A stretch of 64,000 bases of DNA from 55-13 sp964501275 (GCA_964501275.1 CAZCSP010000013.1:28279-92278); one strand, 5' to 3'; positions 30,737 to 39,696 are shown, counted from the first letter of the stretch. Notes: generated from the sequence alone by a model not told the origin. Numbers and translations: made by a program.

Positions 30737-31585
30737 CTACTGTTGCTCGGTGATCACCCGATACAGATCGGGTTGGCGGCTGGCGAAGACCTCCAGCTCG
30801 TATTCGCCGGGGATGTTGACGATCCTCTTCTCTCGGGCTTCCGACATGTCGAGGTCGGCGATGAGAATCTCTTCGCCTTCGCCAGCGGACTCCAGGATGC
30901 GGCCTCGGGTGTCGATGATCTTGCTCTTGCCGATGAAGGTCGTCCCGTTCTCGGTGCCTACCCGGTTGCAGGTCGCGAGGAAGACTTTATTCTCGGCGGC
31001 ACGGGCGATGGACATGTGCTCGGCCGAGACCTCCGCGCCGATGGGCCAGTTAGTGGGGAGCACAATGAGTTCTGCGCCCTTGAGGGCCAGGGTGCGGGCG
31101 GCTTCGGGTGGACGCTGGTCGAAGCAGATCAAGATACCGATCTTGCCCCACTGGGTATCGAACACGTCGAGGGCGTCTCCAGGGGTGGCGAATCGGTCGT
31201 AGCCCAGATAGGGAAGGTGGGTCTTGACGTAGCGGCGGGGAGGCGCTCCGGGTTCGAAGAGGATCGCGCAGTTGTAGAGGTCCGTCCCGTTGTTCCCAGC
31301 GAAGCCGATGATGCAGCCGATGTTCAAACTTTCCGTGGCTTCGTGAATCCTTGTCAGGGAGAGGTGCATAGTCGTCACCATGCCGTTCTTGATGGCCGTG
31401 GCTTCGATCGCGATCTGTTCGGCCTCGGTACGGGAACTCACGCAATAGCCGGTGAGACAAGCCTCGGGGAAGATAGCGAGGTCAACGCCCTTCGCCTTCA
31501 GGTCTTCCAGATGACGGATGGCGTTATCGGCGTTGGCCGTTGGGTTGGCGAAGACGACGTTGGTTTGAACGCAGGCGATTCTCAC
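30737..31585 (-). CDS. Carbon-nitrogen hydrolase (nitrilase superfamily)
   Basis: 282 residues, GTG start. The catalytic Glu-Lys-Cys set is clear: Glu in FPEACLTGY (around residue 40), Lys in YVKTHLPYLGYDR (around 121), Cys in ILICFDQRPPE (around 153). It hydrolyses a C-N bond of an amide or nitrile in the cytoplasm; omega-amidase, carbamoylputrescine-amidase-like and predicted amidohydrolase groups share this outline, and the substrate cannot be chosen. The stop codon lies inside the GGTCCAGGCTAC repeat. Confidence 0.88.
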   Translation of the reverse strand: MRIACVQTNVVFANPTANADNAIRHLEDLKAKGVDLAIFPEACLTGYCVSSRTEAEQIAIEATAIKNGMVTTMHLSLTRIHEATESLNIGCIIGFAGNNGTDLYNCAILFEPGAPPRRYVKTHLPYLGYDRFATPGDALDVFDTQWGKIGILICFDQRPPEAARTLALKGAELIVLPTNWPIGAEVSAEHMSIARAAENKVFLATCNRVGTENGTTFIGKSKIIDTRGRILESAGEGEEILIADLDMSEAREKRIVNIPGEYELEVFASRQPDLYRVITEQQ

Positions 31586-32058
31586 GGGTTAGAGTATCCC
31601 TGAAAAGTTAAAGCCCGCCTTGGGGAGGGCGGGCCGGGTTAGAGGATTTGCGTCTCGTCCATCGGCGGTTTCTTCCGATGACATTGTTAGTAACGCGCGA
31701 ACCCCTGGTCGTGTTTCCAAGACCTAGGACTATTTTGGGACGACGTTAGGGTTTTTGGTGTTGCGGTTTTGCGGATGCCTTTTTGACATGCCGTCTTGCC
31801 CCGGAGCAAGTGGTTTCGTTGTGGGTACGTCAGACGTTATCCATCAGGGCCTATCCAAATGGCCCTGGCCATCGTGTACGTTGCCTCGCGAATCTTTGCG
31901 GGATTGGCGTCTTCGTGAGAACCTCTTGAACTCTCGCAAAGACGCAAAGTCGCTAAGAATTGCAGAGTATTGGGCGGCAGGCAACACAACGCAACGGTCC
32001 CGAGCCATCCAGGGGCTAAATAGAAATCCCCATCACCTCCACCACCCCAATCACGCCA
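31586..32058. other. Intergenic region with repeats
   Basis: No gene is supported. There is a GCCCGCC / GGCGGGC hairpin at 31613-31634 and heptad words near 31741 (GTTAGGGTTTTTGGTGTTGC). CGCAAAGACGCAAAG-type words are at about 31885-31950 (copy of the family at 49890). The open frame at 31755-32081 has no signal or ribosome site and overlaps repeats. Confidence 0.6.
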
Positions 32059-32850
32059 TCAAGACGGAAACCAGGTTTTGAGGATGGCCAGATGGTCTAC
32101 AACCGCATCTGGGTCAGGCGATCCGGCGGGTTTTTCTTTGGGCTTGGATTCCCTTTCCGGGTCGGCGCTGGGGGGGACGTCGCTTTCTCGGCGAACCCAG
32201 ATCGTGCGCCAACCGGCCTTGATCGCGGGGGCCATGTCGTGGTCGTAGCTGTTGCCGACGTAGGCGATCTCGTACGGCTCTACGCCTACCGCCTCCTGGG
32301 CCCGCTTGAAGACCGACTGGAGCGGCTTACCTTCGCCGACCTCGCCTTCGATGAAAATCCGTGGCTCGAAGTAAGGCTCCAGGTTGAGGGTGACTACTTC
32401 TTGACGCTGGATATCGGCCGGGCCGTTGGTGATCAGGCCCATTGGGTAGTTGGGCTTCAGATAGTCGAGGAGGTCCAGCGCATCTGGAAAAAGGGCGAGG
32501 GCTCGATCTCGCAAATCCATGTAAGTTTGGCTGAGATCCCTTGCGTGATCGGAGTTCTGAATGCCCGCCCGCATCAGGGTCAGCCGCATCTGCTCGATCC
32601 GCGTCGGCTCCCCACTCTTCAGATACCCCTCGTACCAGCCCGTCTGCTTCAGGGTCGGAGCAAACTCGCGGAAGGCGGCAGCCCAGTGCCGAACCATCTC
32701 CTCAGTGGACTGATTGGCAACCGGATGGGCGTCGAAAGTCTGACGCAACGCGACCTTGGTGGCGTCCCAATAGGCGCAGAGGGTGTCGTCGAGGTCGAAG
32801 TAGATGGCGCGGACTTGGGAGAAGTCGGGGGCGCTACGGTCGGGGGTCAC
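32059..32850 (-). CDS. HAD-superfamily hydrolase
   Basis: 263 residues, GTG start. HAD motif I DLDDTL (around residue 20), motif II ITNGP, motif III Lys in GEGKPLQ, motif IV YVGNSYDHDM. A helical cap lies between motifs I and II, giving the YjjG/haloacid dehalogenase-like class. Probably a cytoplasmic phosphatase for a small metabolite; the substrate is not readable. The last 30 residues are Pro/Lys-rich (RESKPKEKPAGSP). Confidence 0.87.
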   Translation of the reverse strand: MTPDRSAPDFSQVRAIYFDLDDTLCAYWDATKVALRQTFDAHPVANQSTEEMVRHWAAAFREFAPTLKQTGWYEGYLKSGEPTRIEQMRLTLMRAGIQNSDHARDLSQTYMDLRDRALALFPDALDLLDYLKPNYPMGLITNGPADIQRQEVVTLNLEPYFEPRIFIEGEVGEGKPLQSVFKRAQEAVGVEPYEIAYVGNSYDHDMAPAIKAGWRTIWVRRESDVPPSADPERESKPKEKPAGSPDPDAVVDHLAILKTWFPS

Positions 32851-32926
32851 AGGTTTAGATTATGGCAGGCTGGGGGCGGTGATGGAGGTGAAAGGTGATT
32901 GCGTGATGGAGGTGATGGAATTGTCT

Positions 32927-33406
32927 TCAGTGTCCATAGATGTCCCCATAGTAATTCCAATCCGGCTGGATGGCCATGCGGATATAGGCGACTTGGCCGG
33001 CGTGGTAGAAGTCTTCGGACGAGAAGTAGGGGATGCCTCGGTAGAGCGGCATTTTGGCTCCCCAGACACAGATTTCGGCATCCAGAGGAGAGTCGGCAAA
33101 CTGGGTTCGGAGGAGATCGAGGAGGACTTGGTGGGAAGTCGCCAGTCTTTCCCGCAAGAAGCCGTGGCCGCGATCCGTCTCCTCATAGGCTCCAACCGTG
33201 GCGGCGGCATAGTCGGGCTCGGCTTGGGAAAGGATGGACTCGACCGCCATATCGTCGTCGATCCGCAGATGGACCAGGGTTTCCAGGACGCTCTTGCACT
33301 CGGGGTAGGGCTTGAAGCTCCAGGCTTCATCGGGTAGGCTTTCGATATGCTTGAGGAAATAGGCGCGGGAATCGGCCACGCCTTCGATGAGGGCACCTAG
33401 GTTCAT
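32927..33406 (-). CDS. DinB-fold protein
   Basis: 159 residues of a four-helix bundle. SFKPYPECKSVLETLVHLR and the final FYHAGQVAYIRMAIQPDW are the DinB-like landmarks, where His residues hold a divalent metal. DinB-family members include thiol transferases and damage-induced proteins; no specific activity is assignable. 18 bases separate it from the upstream gene (33425), so it probably belongs to the lysA-trpS transcript. Two further DinB proteins lie at 39971 and 53840. Confidence 0.75.
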   Translation of the reverse strand: MNLGALIEGVADSRAYFLKHIESLPDEAWSFKPYPECKSVLETLVHLRIDDDMAVESILSQAEPDYAAATVGAYEETDRGHGFLRERLATSHQVLLDLLRTQFADSPLDAEICVWGAKMPLYRGIPYFSSEDFYHAGQVAYIRMAIQPDWNYYGDIYGH

Positions 33407-33424
33407 GGGGTTAGGATAGCCGCT

Positions 33425-34030
33425 TTACAGCGGCAGACCCGGCACTTCTCTTAACTCCTCCCTCAAGGAAGCGAGGGGTTTCACTCCGTCCAGGCCATCG
33501 CTCAGGGGATGGAATTCGTTGAGGACCAGCTTGGACTCGACATCGTATTCCCCAAACCAGGAATCGAAAATCAGGAAGGTCATGTGGATCATGCTTCGCT
33601 CGTTCTGGCTGGTAAGGCCATCGAGGTAAATCTGAAGGACCAGTCGGCCGTCTCTTTGGGTTGAGCGATAGAAAATGTTGTCTGCCTCAAGCTGCTGACC
33701 GTCCAACTCGATGGAAGGGAAGTCCTTGCCCGGTTGACGAAAGGCGAAGAGTGTCCAGTTCGGCAGCGGCGGAGCGGCGGCGACGGTCTGCCTGACCGCT
33801 GGAAACGCGGCCTTGTCGCCGTTGGCGCTCACGATGAATTCGCGAGGCGGCTCGTCTACCACGTTGAACTCAAAAGTGAGGTTCGGGTGGATCGTCTTGA
33901 TCCTGCGACTTAGCTCTTGCCAAAGTCGGGTGTTCTCGGGCATCAAAGTCAGCAATGCCGTCTCGTTTGCCTGAAACCACTTCCAGAAATCCGCCACCGG
34001 ATCCTTCGGCTTGAAGAGCTTCGAGAACAT
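33425..34030 (-). CDS. Hypothetical protein, downstream of trpS
   Basis: 201 residues, ATG at 34030 overlapping the trpS stop (ATGA). The opening FWKWFQANETALLTLMPE and a repeated aromatic pattern do not match any family I know. Soluble, no signal. Coupling to trpS supports a real gene. The open frame upstream of the ATG is an artefact of trpS. Confidence 0.7.
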   Translation of the reverse strand: MFSKLFKPKDPVADFWKWFQANETALLTLMPENTRLWQELSRRIKTIHPNLTFEFNVVDEPPREFIVSANGDKAAFPAVRQTVAAAPPLPNWTLFAFRQPGKDFPSIELDGQQLEADNIFYRSTQRDGRLVLQIYLDGLTSQNERSMIHMTFLIFDSWFGEYDVESKLVLNEFHPLSDGLDGVKPLASLREELREVPGLPL

Positions 34031-35040
34031 CAGGTCATTCCCATGGCTTCCCGGACCTCGGCCATGGTGGCGGCGGCGACGGCTCGGGCTCTTTCGGCTC
34101 CGTCCCTTAGGATGTCCTCGATGTCGGCATCGCTGATCTGGGCGCGGCGTTCTCGGAAGGGGCGGAGGAACTCGTTGAGGTACTCGGTCAGCTCCTTCTT
34201 GTTCTGCATACAGCCCCGAATGCCCTGGCGATCCTCGTCCCATTGGGTCTGCCAATCGGGGGAGTAGAGCTTCAGATATTGGCAAACCGCACAGCCCTCA
34301 GGGATACCGGGGTCGGATTTGGCGATCTTGGAAGGGGTGGTAAAGGCGCTCTTGATCCGCTTGGCGACCTCGTCTTCCGTGTCGGATAAGTAGATGCAGT
34401 TGTCGTAAGACTTGCTCATTTTGCGCAAGACGCCGTTCTCGTCGGCATCCAGCCCCGGTACTTTGGCGCGGGTCTCATCTTCGGGGATCATGTACTTGTA
34501 CGGCTGGAAGACCTCCTTCTTGTAAAGGCGGTTGAACCGGGCGGCGATATCGTTCCCGATCTCAAGGTGAGGGGCTTGGTCGCGACCGACGGGGACGCCG
34601 TAAGGCTTGTAGAGCAGAATGTCGGCGGTCTGCAGGACGGGGTAGCCGAGGAGGCCGTAGGGTTCGCGTTCGGCGGAGCCCAGGTCTTGTTGCTTCTCCT
34701 TATAAGTGGGGGTTCTCTCCAGCCAACCCAGAGGCGTGATCATGCTGAGGAGCAGGTGCAACTCGGAGTGCTCCTTCACATGGCTCTGGATGAAGATGGC
34801 GGACTTGGAGGAGTCGATTCCGGCGCTGATATAGTCCTTGGCGACCTCGCGGGCGTTCCGACTTGACTCGGCGCTCTGCTCGTACATGGTGGTCAGGGAG
34901 TGGTAGTCGGCCACCATGCAGTACATCTCATAGCCCTGGTTCTGCAGGTCCACCCAGTTGCGGAGGGCTCCCTCGTAGTTGCCGAGGTGGAGTCGCGGAT
35001 TGGAGGACCGCATGCCAGAGAGAATGCGTTTGTTGCTCAT
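34030..35040 (-). CDS. trpS: Tryptophan-tRNA ligase
   Basis: 336 residues from the ATG at 35040; earlier in-frame codons lie inside the M50 gene. Class I aminoacyl-tRNA synthetase: the HIGH-like signature is in SNPRLHLGNYEGAL, the KMSKS loop is RKMSKSYDNCIYL (around residue 198). It charges tRNA-Trp. Overlaps both neighbours by ATGA junctions, so lysA, M50, trpS and 33425 form one operon. Confidence 0.95.
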   Translation of the reverse strand: MSNKRILSGMRSSNPRLHLGNYEGALRNWVDLQNQGYEMYCMVADYHSLTTMYEQSAESSRNAREVAKDYISAGIDSSKSAIFIQSHVKEHSELHLLLSMITPLGWLERTPTYKEKQQDLGSAEREPYGLLGYPVLQTADILLYKPYGVPVGRDQAPHLEIGNDIAARFNRLYKKEVFQPYKYMIPEDETRAKVPGLDADENGVLRKMSKSYDNCIYLSDTEDEVAKRIKSAFTTPSKIAKSDPGIPEGCAVCQYLKLYSPDWQTQWDEDRQGIRGCMQNKKELTEYLNEFLRPFRERRAQISDADIEDILRDGAERARAVAAATMAEVREAMGMT

Positions 35041-35735
35041 CAGTTGAGGGGAATACCTGTCAGGAGTTTGAAGAGGTAGGCGAACGGCGGCCACACGACC
35101 CGGCTCAGGATGCCCAGTTTGCCTATCTGGTCCATGAGGATGATGCCTACAAAGATCATCCATCCGTAGGATCGATTGAATTTGAACCAGTAGAAGCGTT
35201 GCTTTTCGGGAAGCATCAGGCCGACCAGCCAATGCCCATCCAAAACGCCAAACGGGATGAGATTGAAAAGGGCCAGACCGAGGTTGACCGAAACTCCAAT
35301 CGTTAAAAGCGCAGGCAGGAATGGCACCTGTTCCCGGAAAAGGGCTCCGTAGACCTCATCGGGGGTAAATGCCCCCCCACTGATCGACAACCGAATCAGA
35401 AGCGCGTAGACAATGGCTTGGGCAACGTTGGATAGTGGCCCGGCGGCAACTGCGACGAAAGTGTCGAAGCGCGGGTTGCGCATCTTTTGCGGATTGATCG
35501 GAGCGGGCTTGCCCCACCCAATACCAATGCCACTTAGCGAACTAATGGCGATCATGAGCGTGCCCATCGGCTCGAAGTGCTTGGTGAGGTCTAGGGTAAC
35601 GCGCCCGTAAAACCGTGGAGTAGGGTCGCCCGCCATATCCGCGAACTTACAATGGCAGTATTCGTGGATGCCGATCGCGAAGAAGATCACGATTGCCAGC
35701 GAGAACAGAATTTCGGGAGGGGGCAGGGGTCCCAC
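35040..35735 (-). CDS. M50-family site-2-type membrane metalloprotease
   Basis: 231 residues, about five membrane helices. Zinc ligands HEYCH at residues 24-28 (helix 1) and Asp in GVLDGHW near residue 165. GWGKPAPINPQKMRNPRFD is the family's central conserved loop. No PDZ domain, so it is the short rhomboid-like SpoIVFB/YwhC type. It cuts membrane-embedded substrates; the target is unknown. Between lysA and trpS in an overlapping operon; this M50 gene next to lysA or trpS is seen in other phyla. Confidence 0.9.
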   Translation of the reverse strand: MGPLPPPEILFSLAIVIFFAIGIHEYCHCKFADMAGDPTPRFYGRVTLDLTKHFEPMGTLMIAISSLSGIGIGWGKPAPINPQKMRNPRFDTFVAVAAGPLSNVAQAIVYALLIRLSISGGAFTPDEVYGALFREQVPFLPALLTIGVSVNLGLALFNLIPFGVLDGHWLVGLMLPEKQRFYWFKFNRSYGWMIFVGIILMDQIGKLGILSRVVWPPFAYLFKLLTGIPLN

Positions 35736-37340
35736 TTATCCTAGTCCCTCGGGCAAGATTTCTCGCGCCAACATTTCATCCCAAGTATCCCGCCTTTGGA
35801 TCAGCGTGTGCGAGCCATCGGCGCGGAGCAGGGCGGTGGCAGGGCGGGGATAGCGGTTGTAGTTGCTGGCCATCGAGCTATTGTAGGCCCCGGTGACCAG
35901 GACTTGAAGCAGGTCCCCGGCTTGCAAGTCGGCAGGGAGGGAGACGTCGCCAAACAGCTTGTCGGTTTCACAATGCTTGCCGGAGATGGTGAAGGTGGCA
36001 TGAGCAGCCTGCTCATGCGTCCCATGACCTGCCAGGTCATGGCTCCCGCCCGTAGCATAGGCATCCTGCCTATGCGTCCCAAAACCATCTTGGTTTTGGC
36101 TCTGACCGCTTGCTTGGCTTTGACTGCCAACTTGTTCCTCAGGCAGGATGCCTGAGGGACGCATGGACAGGATGTCCATGCCACCGGTGGCATAGGCATC
36201 CTGCCTATGCGTCCCAAAACCATCCTGGTTTTGGCTCTGGCTACCTGCTTGGCTTTGACTACCAGTTTGGTCCCCGAGCAGGCTGCTCGGGGGACGCATG
36301 GGCAGGCTGCCCATGCCACTGACTCTCTCCACGGTGTACTTGCTGCCATACAAAGCCGGCCTGGGGTTGTCGGAGAGACCGCCGTCTACCGAGACATAGG
36401 TTCGCGTCCCGATCTCCTTGGCTGGAACCGTCTTCACCGACCCCACGCGGTACAAAGTCACGCCCGACTCCCCGATTAGCGACCTCCCCGGCTCCTGGGC
36501 CAATTTGGGATTCAGGCCTGTGCCCTCCAGCGCCCGATGGATCGCGGCGACGATCTCCCGGCAGTACTCGGCATGGCTCATCGGGATGTCGCCATCGGTA
36601 TAGCGAACCCCCAACCCACCCCCGACGTTCAGGTAGGTCGTCTCAAACCCATGCTTCGCCTTCATGTCGGCGGCAAACTTGGCGATCAGTTCTCCGCCCG
36701 AAATCTGCGCCTCGGGATCCAGAAGTTGGGAGCCGACGTGGCAGTGGTAGCCGATCAGAGGAAGACCCAGTTCCAGGCATCGGACCGTGGCCTTTTCCGC
36801 CGAGCCATCCACGATGTTGAACCCAAACTTGGTATCCGCCTGCCCGGTCGAGATTTTGGCGTGGGTCACCGGATCAACCCCTGGAGCAAGGCGAACAACG
36901 ACGCGAGTCCCCGATTCCCTCATTCCCCCCTTCCCTAGAAACTCGATCTCCTCGAAGTTGTCCACCACGATCATCCCGATCCCCTGCTCGATGGCAAAGG
37001 CGATCTCGGAGGGCTGTTTGTTGTTACCGTGCAGGTGGCAGGCAGAGGCGGGGACCCCGGCCATGAGGGCGGCCCGAAGCTCGCCTTCGGAAGCTACGTC
37101 GATACTGCAGCCTTCCTGATAGGCGATCTTGATGAGGGCGACGGTGGAGTTGGCCTTGGTGGCAAAGCTCAGTTCGCCGGTCGGGGAGGCAGTTCGAAAG
37201 CCTTCGTAGTAAGTCTGAATGCGCTGGCGGAAGTGCGCTTCATCCACCACGTACAACGGCGTACCGTAGGTCTCAGCAAGCTCACGCGCCTGCGACTCGC
37301 TCAGGCGAAAGCGAGTGTCCTGCAGGGGAGCGGCGGTCAT
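35736..37340 (-). CDS. lysA: Diaminopimelate decarboxylase with in-frame palindrome insertion
   Basis: 534 residues against about 420 for the family. It makes lysine from meso-diaminopimelate. PLP lysine K62 in SFATKANS; glycine-rich HLHGNNK, YHCHVGSQ, NVGGGLGVRY, EPGRSLIG; catalytic Cys in KHCETDKLF; PRPATALLR and the C-terminal tyrosine region GAYNSSMASNYN are all intact. Between YGSKYTVERV and TFTISGKHCE, about 110 residues (roughly 340-448) are repeat-encoded, low in structure and rich in Gly, Ser, Gln (GSQSQAGSQSQNQDGFGTHR). The insertion falls in the barrel-side loop before the active-site cysteine. First gene of the lysA-M50-trpS operon. Confidence 0.9.
   Translation of the reverse strand: MTAAPLQDTRFRLSESQARELAETYGTPLYVVDEAHFRQRIQTYYEGFRTASPTGELSFATKANSTVALIKIAYQEGCSIDVASEGELRAALMAGVPASACHLHGNNKQPSEIAFAIEQGIGMIVVDNFEEIEFLGKGGMRESGTRVVVRLAPGVDPVTHAKISTGQADTKFGFNIVDGSAEKATVRCLELGLPLIGYHCHVGSQLLDPEAQISGGELIAKFAADMKAKHGFETTYLNVGGGLGVRYTDGDIPMSHAEYCREIVAAIHRALEGTGLNPKLAQEPGRSLIGESGVTLYRVGSVKTVPAKEIGTRTYVSVDGGLSDNPRPALYGSKYTVERVSGMGSLPMRPPSSLLGDQTGSQSQAGSQSQNQDGFGTHRQDAYATGGMDILSMRPSGILPEEQVGSQSQASGQSQNQDGFGTHRQDAYATGGSHDLAGHGTHEQAAHATFTISGKHCETDKLFGDVSLPADLQAGDLLQVLVTGAYNSSMASNYNRYPRPATALLRADGSHTLIQRRDTWDEMLAREILPEGLG
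35995..36325. repeat. Ten consecutive short palindromes inside lysA
   Basis: Units have the form four-base word, five-base centre (AGGCT, AGGAT or complement), reversed word. Examples: CATGAGCAGCCTGCTCATG, CATGACCTGCCAGGTCATG, CATAGGCATCCTGCCTATG (twice), AACCATCTTGGTT, CATGGACAGGATGTCCATG, CATGGGCAGGCTGCCCATG. They are read through without a stop. Confidence 0.92.
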
Positions 37341-37726
37341 TCGCAGATTATGGCACGGCGGTCGCCCCCTGATCTGAGGCCGCCAACCATTCTCCTCATC
37401 TGCGCTTGGCAGGCACGGGCTGCCGATGACCGTGCCTAGCTCGGATTGTTGATGACAGGTTCAAATCGTGCTCAAACTGCGCCTTTACCGTTGGAGTCGA
37501 GCCGCCGGGTTTGCCGCGCCCTCTTCGGTGGTCCTCTGCGGCCCTCGGTGGTTTCATCCCCGCCTATTGAAGAAACCACCGAGGGCCGCAGAGGACCACC
37601 GAAGAATGGTAGGTTGCCTGCATACAATCCGGGCTAGGCGGTGAGTCTGAGCACCGGGAATCAAAGGGCCAAGGGAAGGCAGTTGTCATACCTAGTACCC
37701 GCAGGTTGTATCCATTTGCGCAGAGA
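37341..37726. other. Intergenic region with a perfect 34-bp inverted repeat
   Basis: No gene seen. 37522-37555 and 37572-37605 are perfect complements over 34 bases with a 16-base loop. The arm starts TCTTCGGTGGTCCTCTGCGG. A second hairpin AGGCACGGG / CCGTGCCT lies at about 37410-37438. Confidence 0.9.
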
Positions 37727-38479
37727 TCACCTAGCGGTTCGAGTCATGTAGCGGTCGATAGTCTTCCGGGTTTCAGTTCGTTTGGCTATGCTCGCCAAGT
37801 CAGATGCCGTGTAGCCAGAGCTGCTCTTTATCCCAGTGTCCGCCCCCCGGACTAACAAGAAAGAGACGGCATCTTCCCGTCCCATTAGGGCAGCTGCCAT
37901 TAGGGGCGTTAGTTCTTCTGTAGACCCTTTGAAATGACGAGCTTCAATGATGGCTGGAATCGACCTTTGGAAGACTTCAGTTTTGATGGGGGCTTTCTGG
38001 TTGATATCTACTCCAGCGTCCAGAAGCAAACGGATACAATCCAGATGATTGCCAGAGCTTGCCGATGTTAACGCGCTTCCCCAAACATCGTAGCTGGTTG
38101 AATCGATGGGAAAATCGTGTTTCAGTAGCAATTCTAGGATTCGGGTGTGCCCAAATGATGCTGCCGTCTGGACAGCGCTCACAGCCACGTCTCGCCTTGG
38201 CTTGACTCTTCCATCCAATAGCACCGTAACAACATCGGCCCGGCCGTTGTAAACCGCACGCAACATGGCATCCTGACCAGAGTATTCGGGAGTGGCGCTT
38301 TGCTGAATCGCTTCCCAGATCAGGTCTGGCTCTTCTGGCTTACCCGAGAGTATGGCGGCCTGCTGCAACGTCAACCCTTTGCCAACCTTAGGGGCGTTGT
38401 CAGACCTGCATCCAGACGAGCAAAGCAAACCAACCGCGCTCAAGATTGGAAGGATTCGACGTATGTCAATCTTGCCCAT
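37727..38479 (-). CDS. Ankyrin-repeat lipoprotein
   Basis: 250 residues from the ATG at 38479. Signal peptide MGKIDIRRILPILSAVGLL with lipobox SSGC. Several ankyrin units follow (AVYNGRADVVTVLLDG, ASFGHTRILELLLKHD, TPLMAAALMGREDAVSFLLV). Ankyrin arrays bind other proteins. It lies 8 bases after the stop of another ankyrin gene (38488-39696), so the two form an operon and may work together at the envelope. Confidence 0.82.
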   Translation of the reverse strand: MGKIDIRRILPILSAVGLLCSSGCRSDNAPKVGKGLTLQQAAILSGKPEEPDLIWEAIQQSATPEYSGQDAMLRAVYNGRADVVTVLLDGRVKPRRDVAVSAVQTAASFGHTRILELLLKHDFPIDSTSYDVWGSALTSASSGNHLDCIRLLLDAGVDINQKAPIKTEVFQRSIPAIIEARHFKGSTEELTPLMAAALMGREDAVSFLLVRGADTGIKSSSGYTASDLASIAKRTETRKTIDRYMTRTAR

Positions 38480-38487
38480 GCCACCAT

Positions 38488-39696
38488 CTACTTCTTGAAG
38501 GTCTTCAGCGCTTCCTCTACAAACCGGCGGTTGACCGGGTGTTGGATGTATCCAAGAAGGTCGAAGCTGTCTTTGCCTTCGGCATTCTTCTCGTAAGGAC
38601 TCATGCCCAAGGAAAGAAAGCACTTCACGGCTTCAATCTTGTCCGACATCACCGCCCACTGCAGCAGAGTGAACTTCTGCTTGGAAAGGCGAACCTTTAG
38701 GTCGGGCTTCAGCACTTTGATCGTTTCCGCATACTTCTTGGCATCCAGTTCAAACCCATAGATCACCGGCGGCTGGCCACGGTTGTCGAGTTTGTTGGGA
38801 TCAGATCCCATCTTCAGCAGCATCTGGATCACCTGCGCGTATCCCTGTGAAACGGCTTCGTGCAGAATCGTCGCCCCATAGGGTCCGAACCCCTCATTCA
38901 GTTGAGCTTTGGTCGGCTTGAGAGCCTCAATATTCTGAGGTCTGAACGAGAACATCGCGTATCCAAGCGGAGAGAAATTGCTGGCATCGTTGGTCCAGGG
39001 GATTCCCTTGCTGCGAATGTAGCCGATCATGTCTGGGCTGGTCTGGCAGGCAAGGTGGAGAGCATTCACTCCGGCTTTCGAATCAATCTTGAGTGGGAGG
39101 CCTGCCTGCTCAAGCGTCTTGACTTTTTGGACGTTGCCCGTCAGGATTGCCATGGCCATCGGCCCCATCCCGACTTCATCCTTGACGTTCGATAGGCTCG
39201 GCGTCTTCTTGAGGGCGCTGGCCAGTGCGGCGGGCGTGGATTTCTGAATAAACGCTCGCAACGCAACTGGATCAGTCAATGGCGCCTTGGGATTGGGCTT
39301 CTCCAGGGACAGGAGGTCGATGGTGGTGACTCGACCATAGTTGAACAGCCGGATGGGAAACTCAAAATCGACGGCTACGGCGGTCCACACTTTAGGCGGG
39401 ACCACGCCGGAGAAGGAGCCCTGGTACATCGAGGTAAGAGACGTTTTGAGATACTTGCCCTCTGCCGAGTCGCTTCCACTCTTCATCACGCCTTGGAACT
39501 TGGGATTCACAAACGTTTCCTCCGAATCGTTGTAGAGGAAGAGATACACCCACCCGTTGAACTTGGTATCTGTATAGTTGCGGACGCCCTCCTTTCTCAC
39601 GTAGATCTTTACCTTTGCCAATTCTGCGGCGGTGGCAGGCACGCGGTTCTGTGACGGGGCAAGCAGGGCCAAAGTAGCAAGGGCAACCAGCGTCAT
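38488..39696 (-). CDS. Exported ankyrin-repeat protein
   Basis: 402 residues. Signal peptide MTLVALATLALLAPSQNRV. Residues 25-130 form a beta-rich domain with no known match (VYLFLYNDSEETFVNPKFQG). From about residue 150 there are ankyrin units (GVNALHLACQTSPDMIGYIR, GATILHEAVSQGYAQVIQML, FTLLQWAVMSDKIEAVKCFL). First gene of the two-gene ankyrin operon. Confidence 0.8.
   Translation of the reverse strand: MTLVALATLALLAPSQNRVPATAAELAKVKIYVRKEGVRNYTDTKFNGWVYLFLYNDSEETFVNPKFQGVMKSGSDSAEGKYLKTSLTSMYQGSFSGVVPPKVWTAVAVDFEFPIRLFNYGRVTTIDLLSLEKPNPKAPLTDPVALRAFIQKSTPAALASALKKTPSLSNVKDEVGMGPMAMAILTGNVQKVKTLEQAGLPLKIDSKAGVNALHLACQTSPDMIGYIRSKGIPWTNDASNFSPLGYAMFSFRPQNIEALKPTKAQLNEGFGPYGATILHEAVSQGYAQVIQMLLKMGSDPNKLDNRGQPPVIYGFELDAKKYAETIKVLKPDLKVRLSKQKFTLLQWAVMSDKIEAVKCFLSLGMSPYEKNAEGKDSFDLLGYIQHPVNRRFVEEALKTFKK

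Noticed and set aside
31613..31634. Terminator hairpin GCCCGCC/GGCGGGC
   Set aside because: It lies upstream of the minus-strand hydrolase gene and has no T-run on either side.
31755..32081. 108-codon + strand frame
   Set aside because: No ribosome site, overlaps repeat words and the 3' end of the HAD gene, no protein-like pattern.
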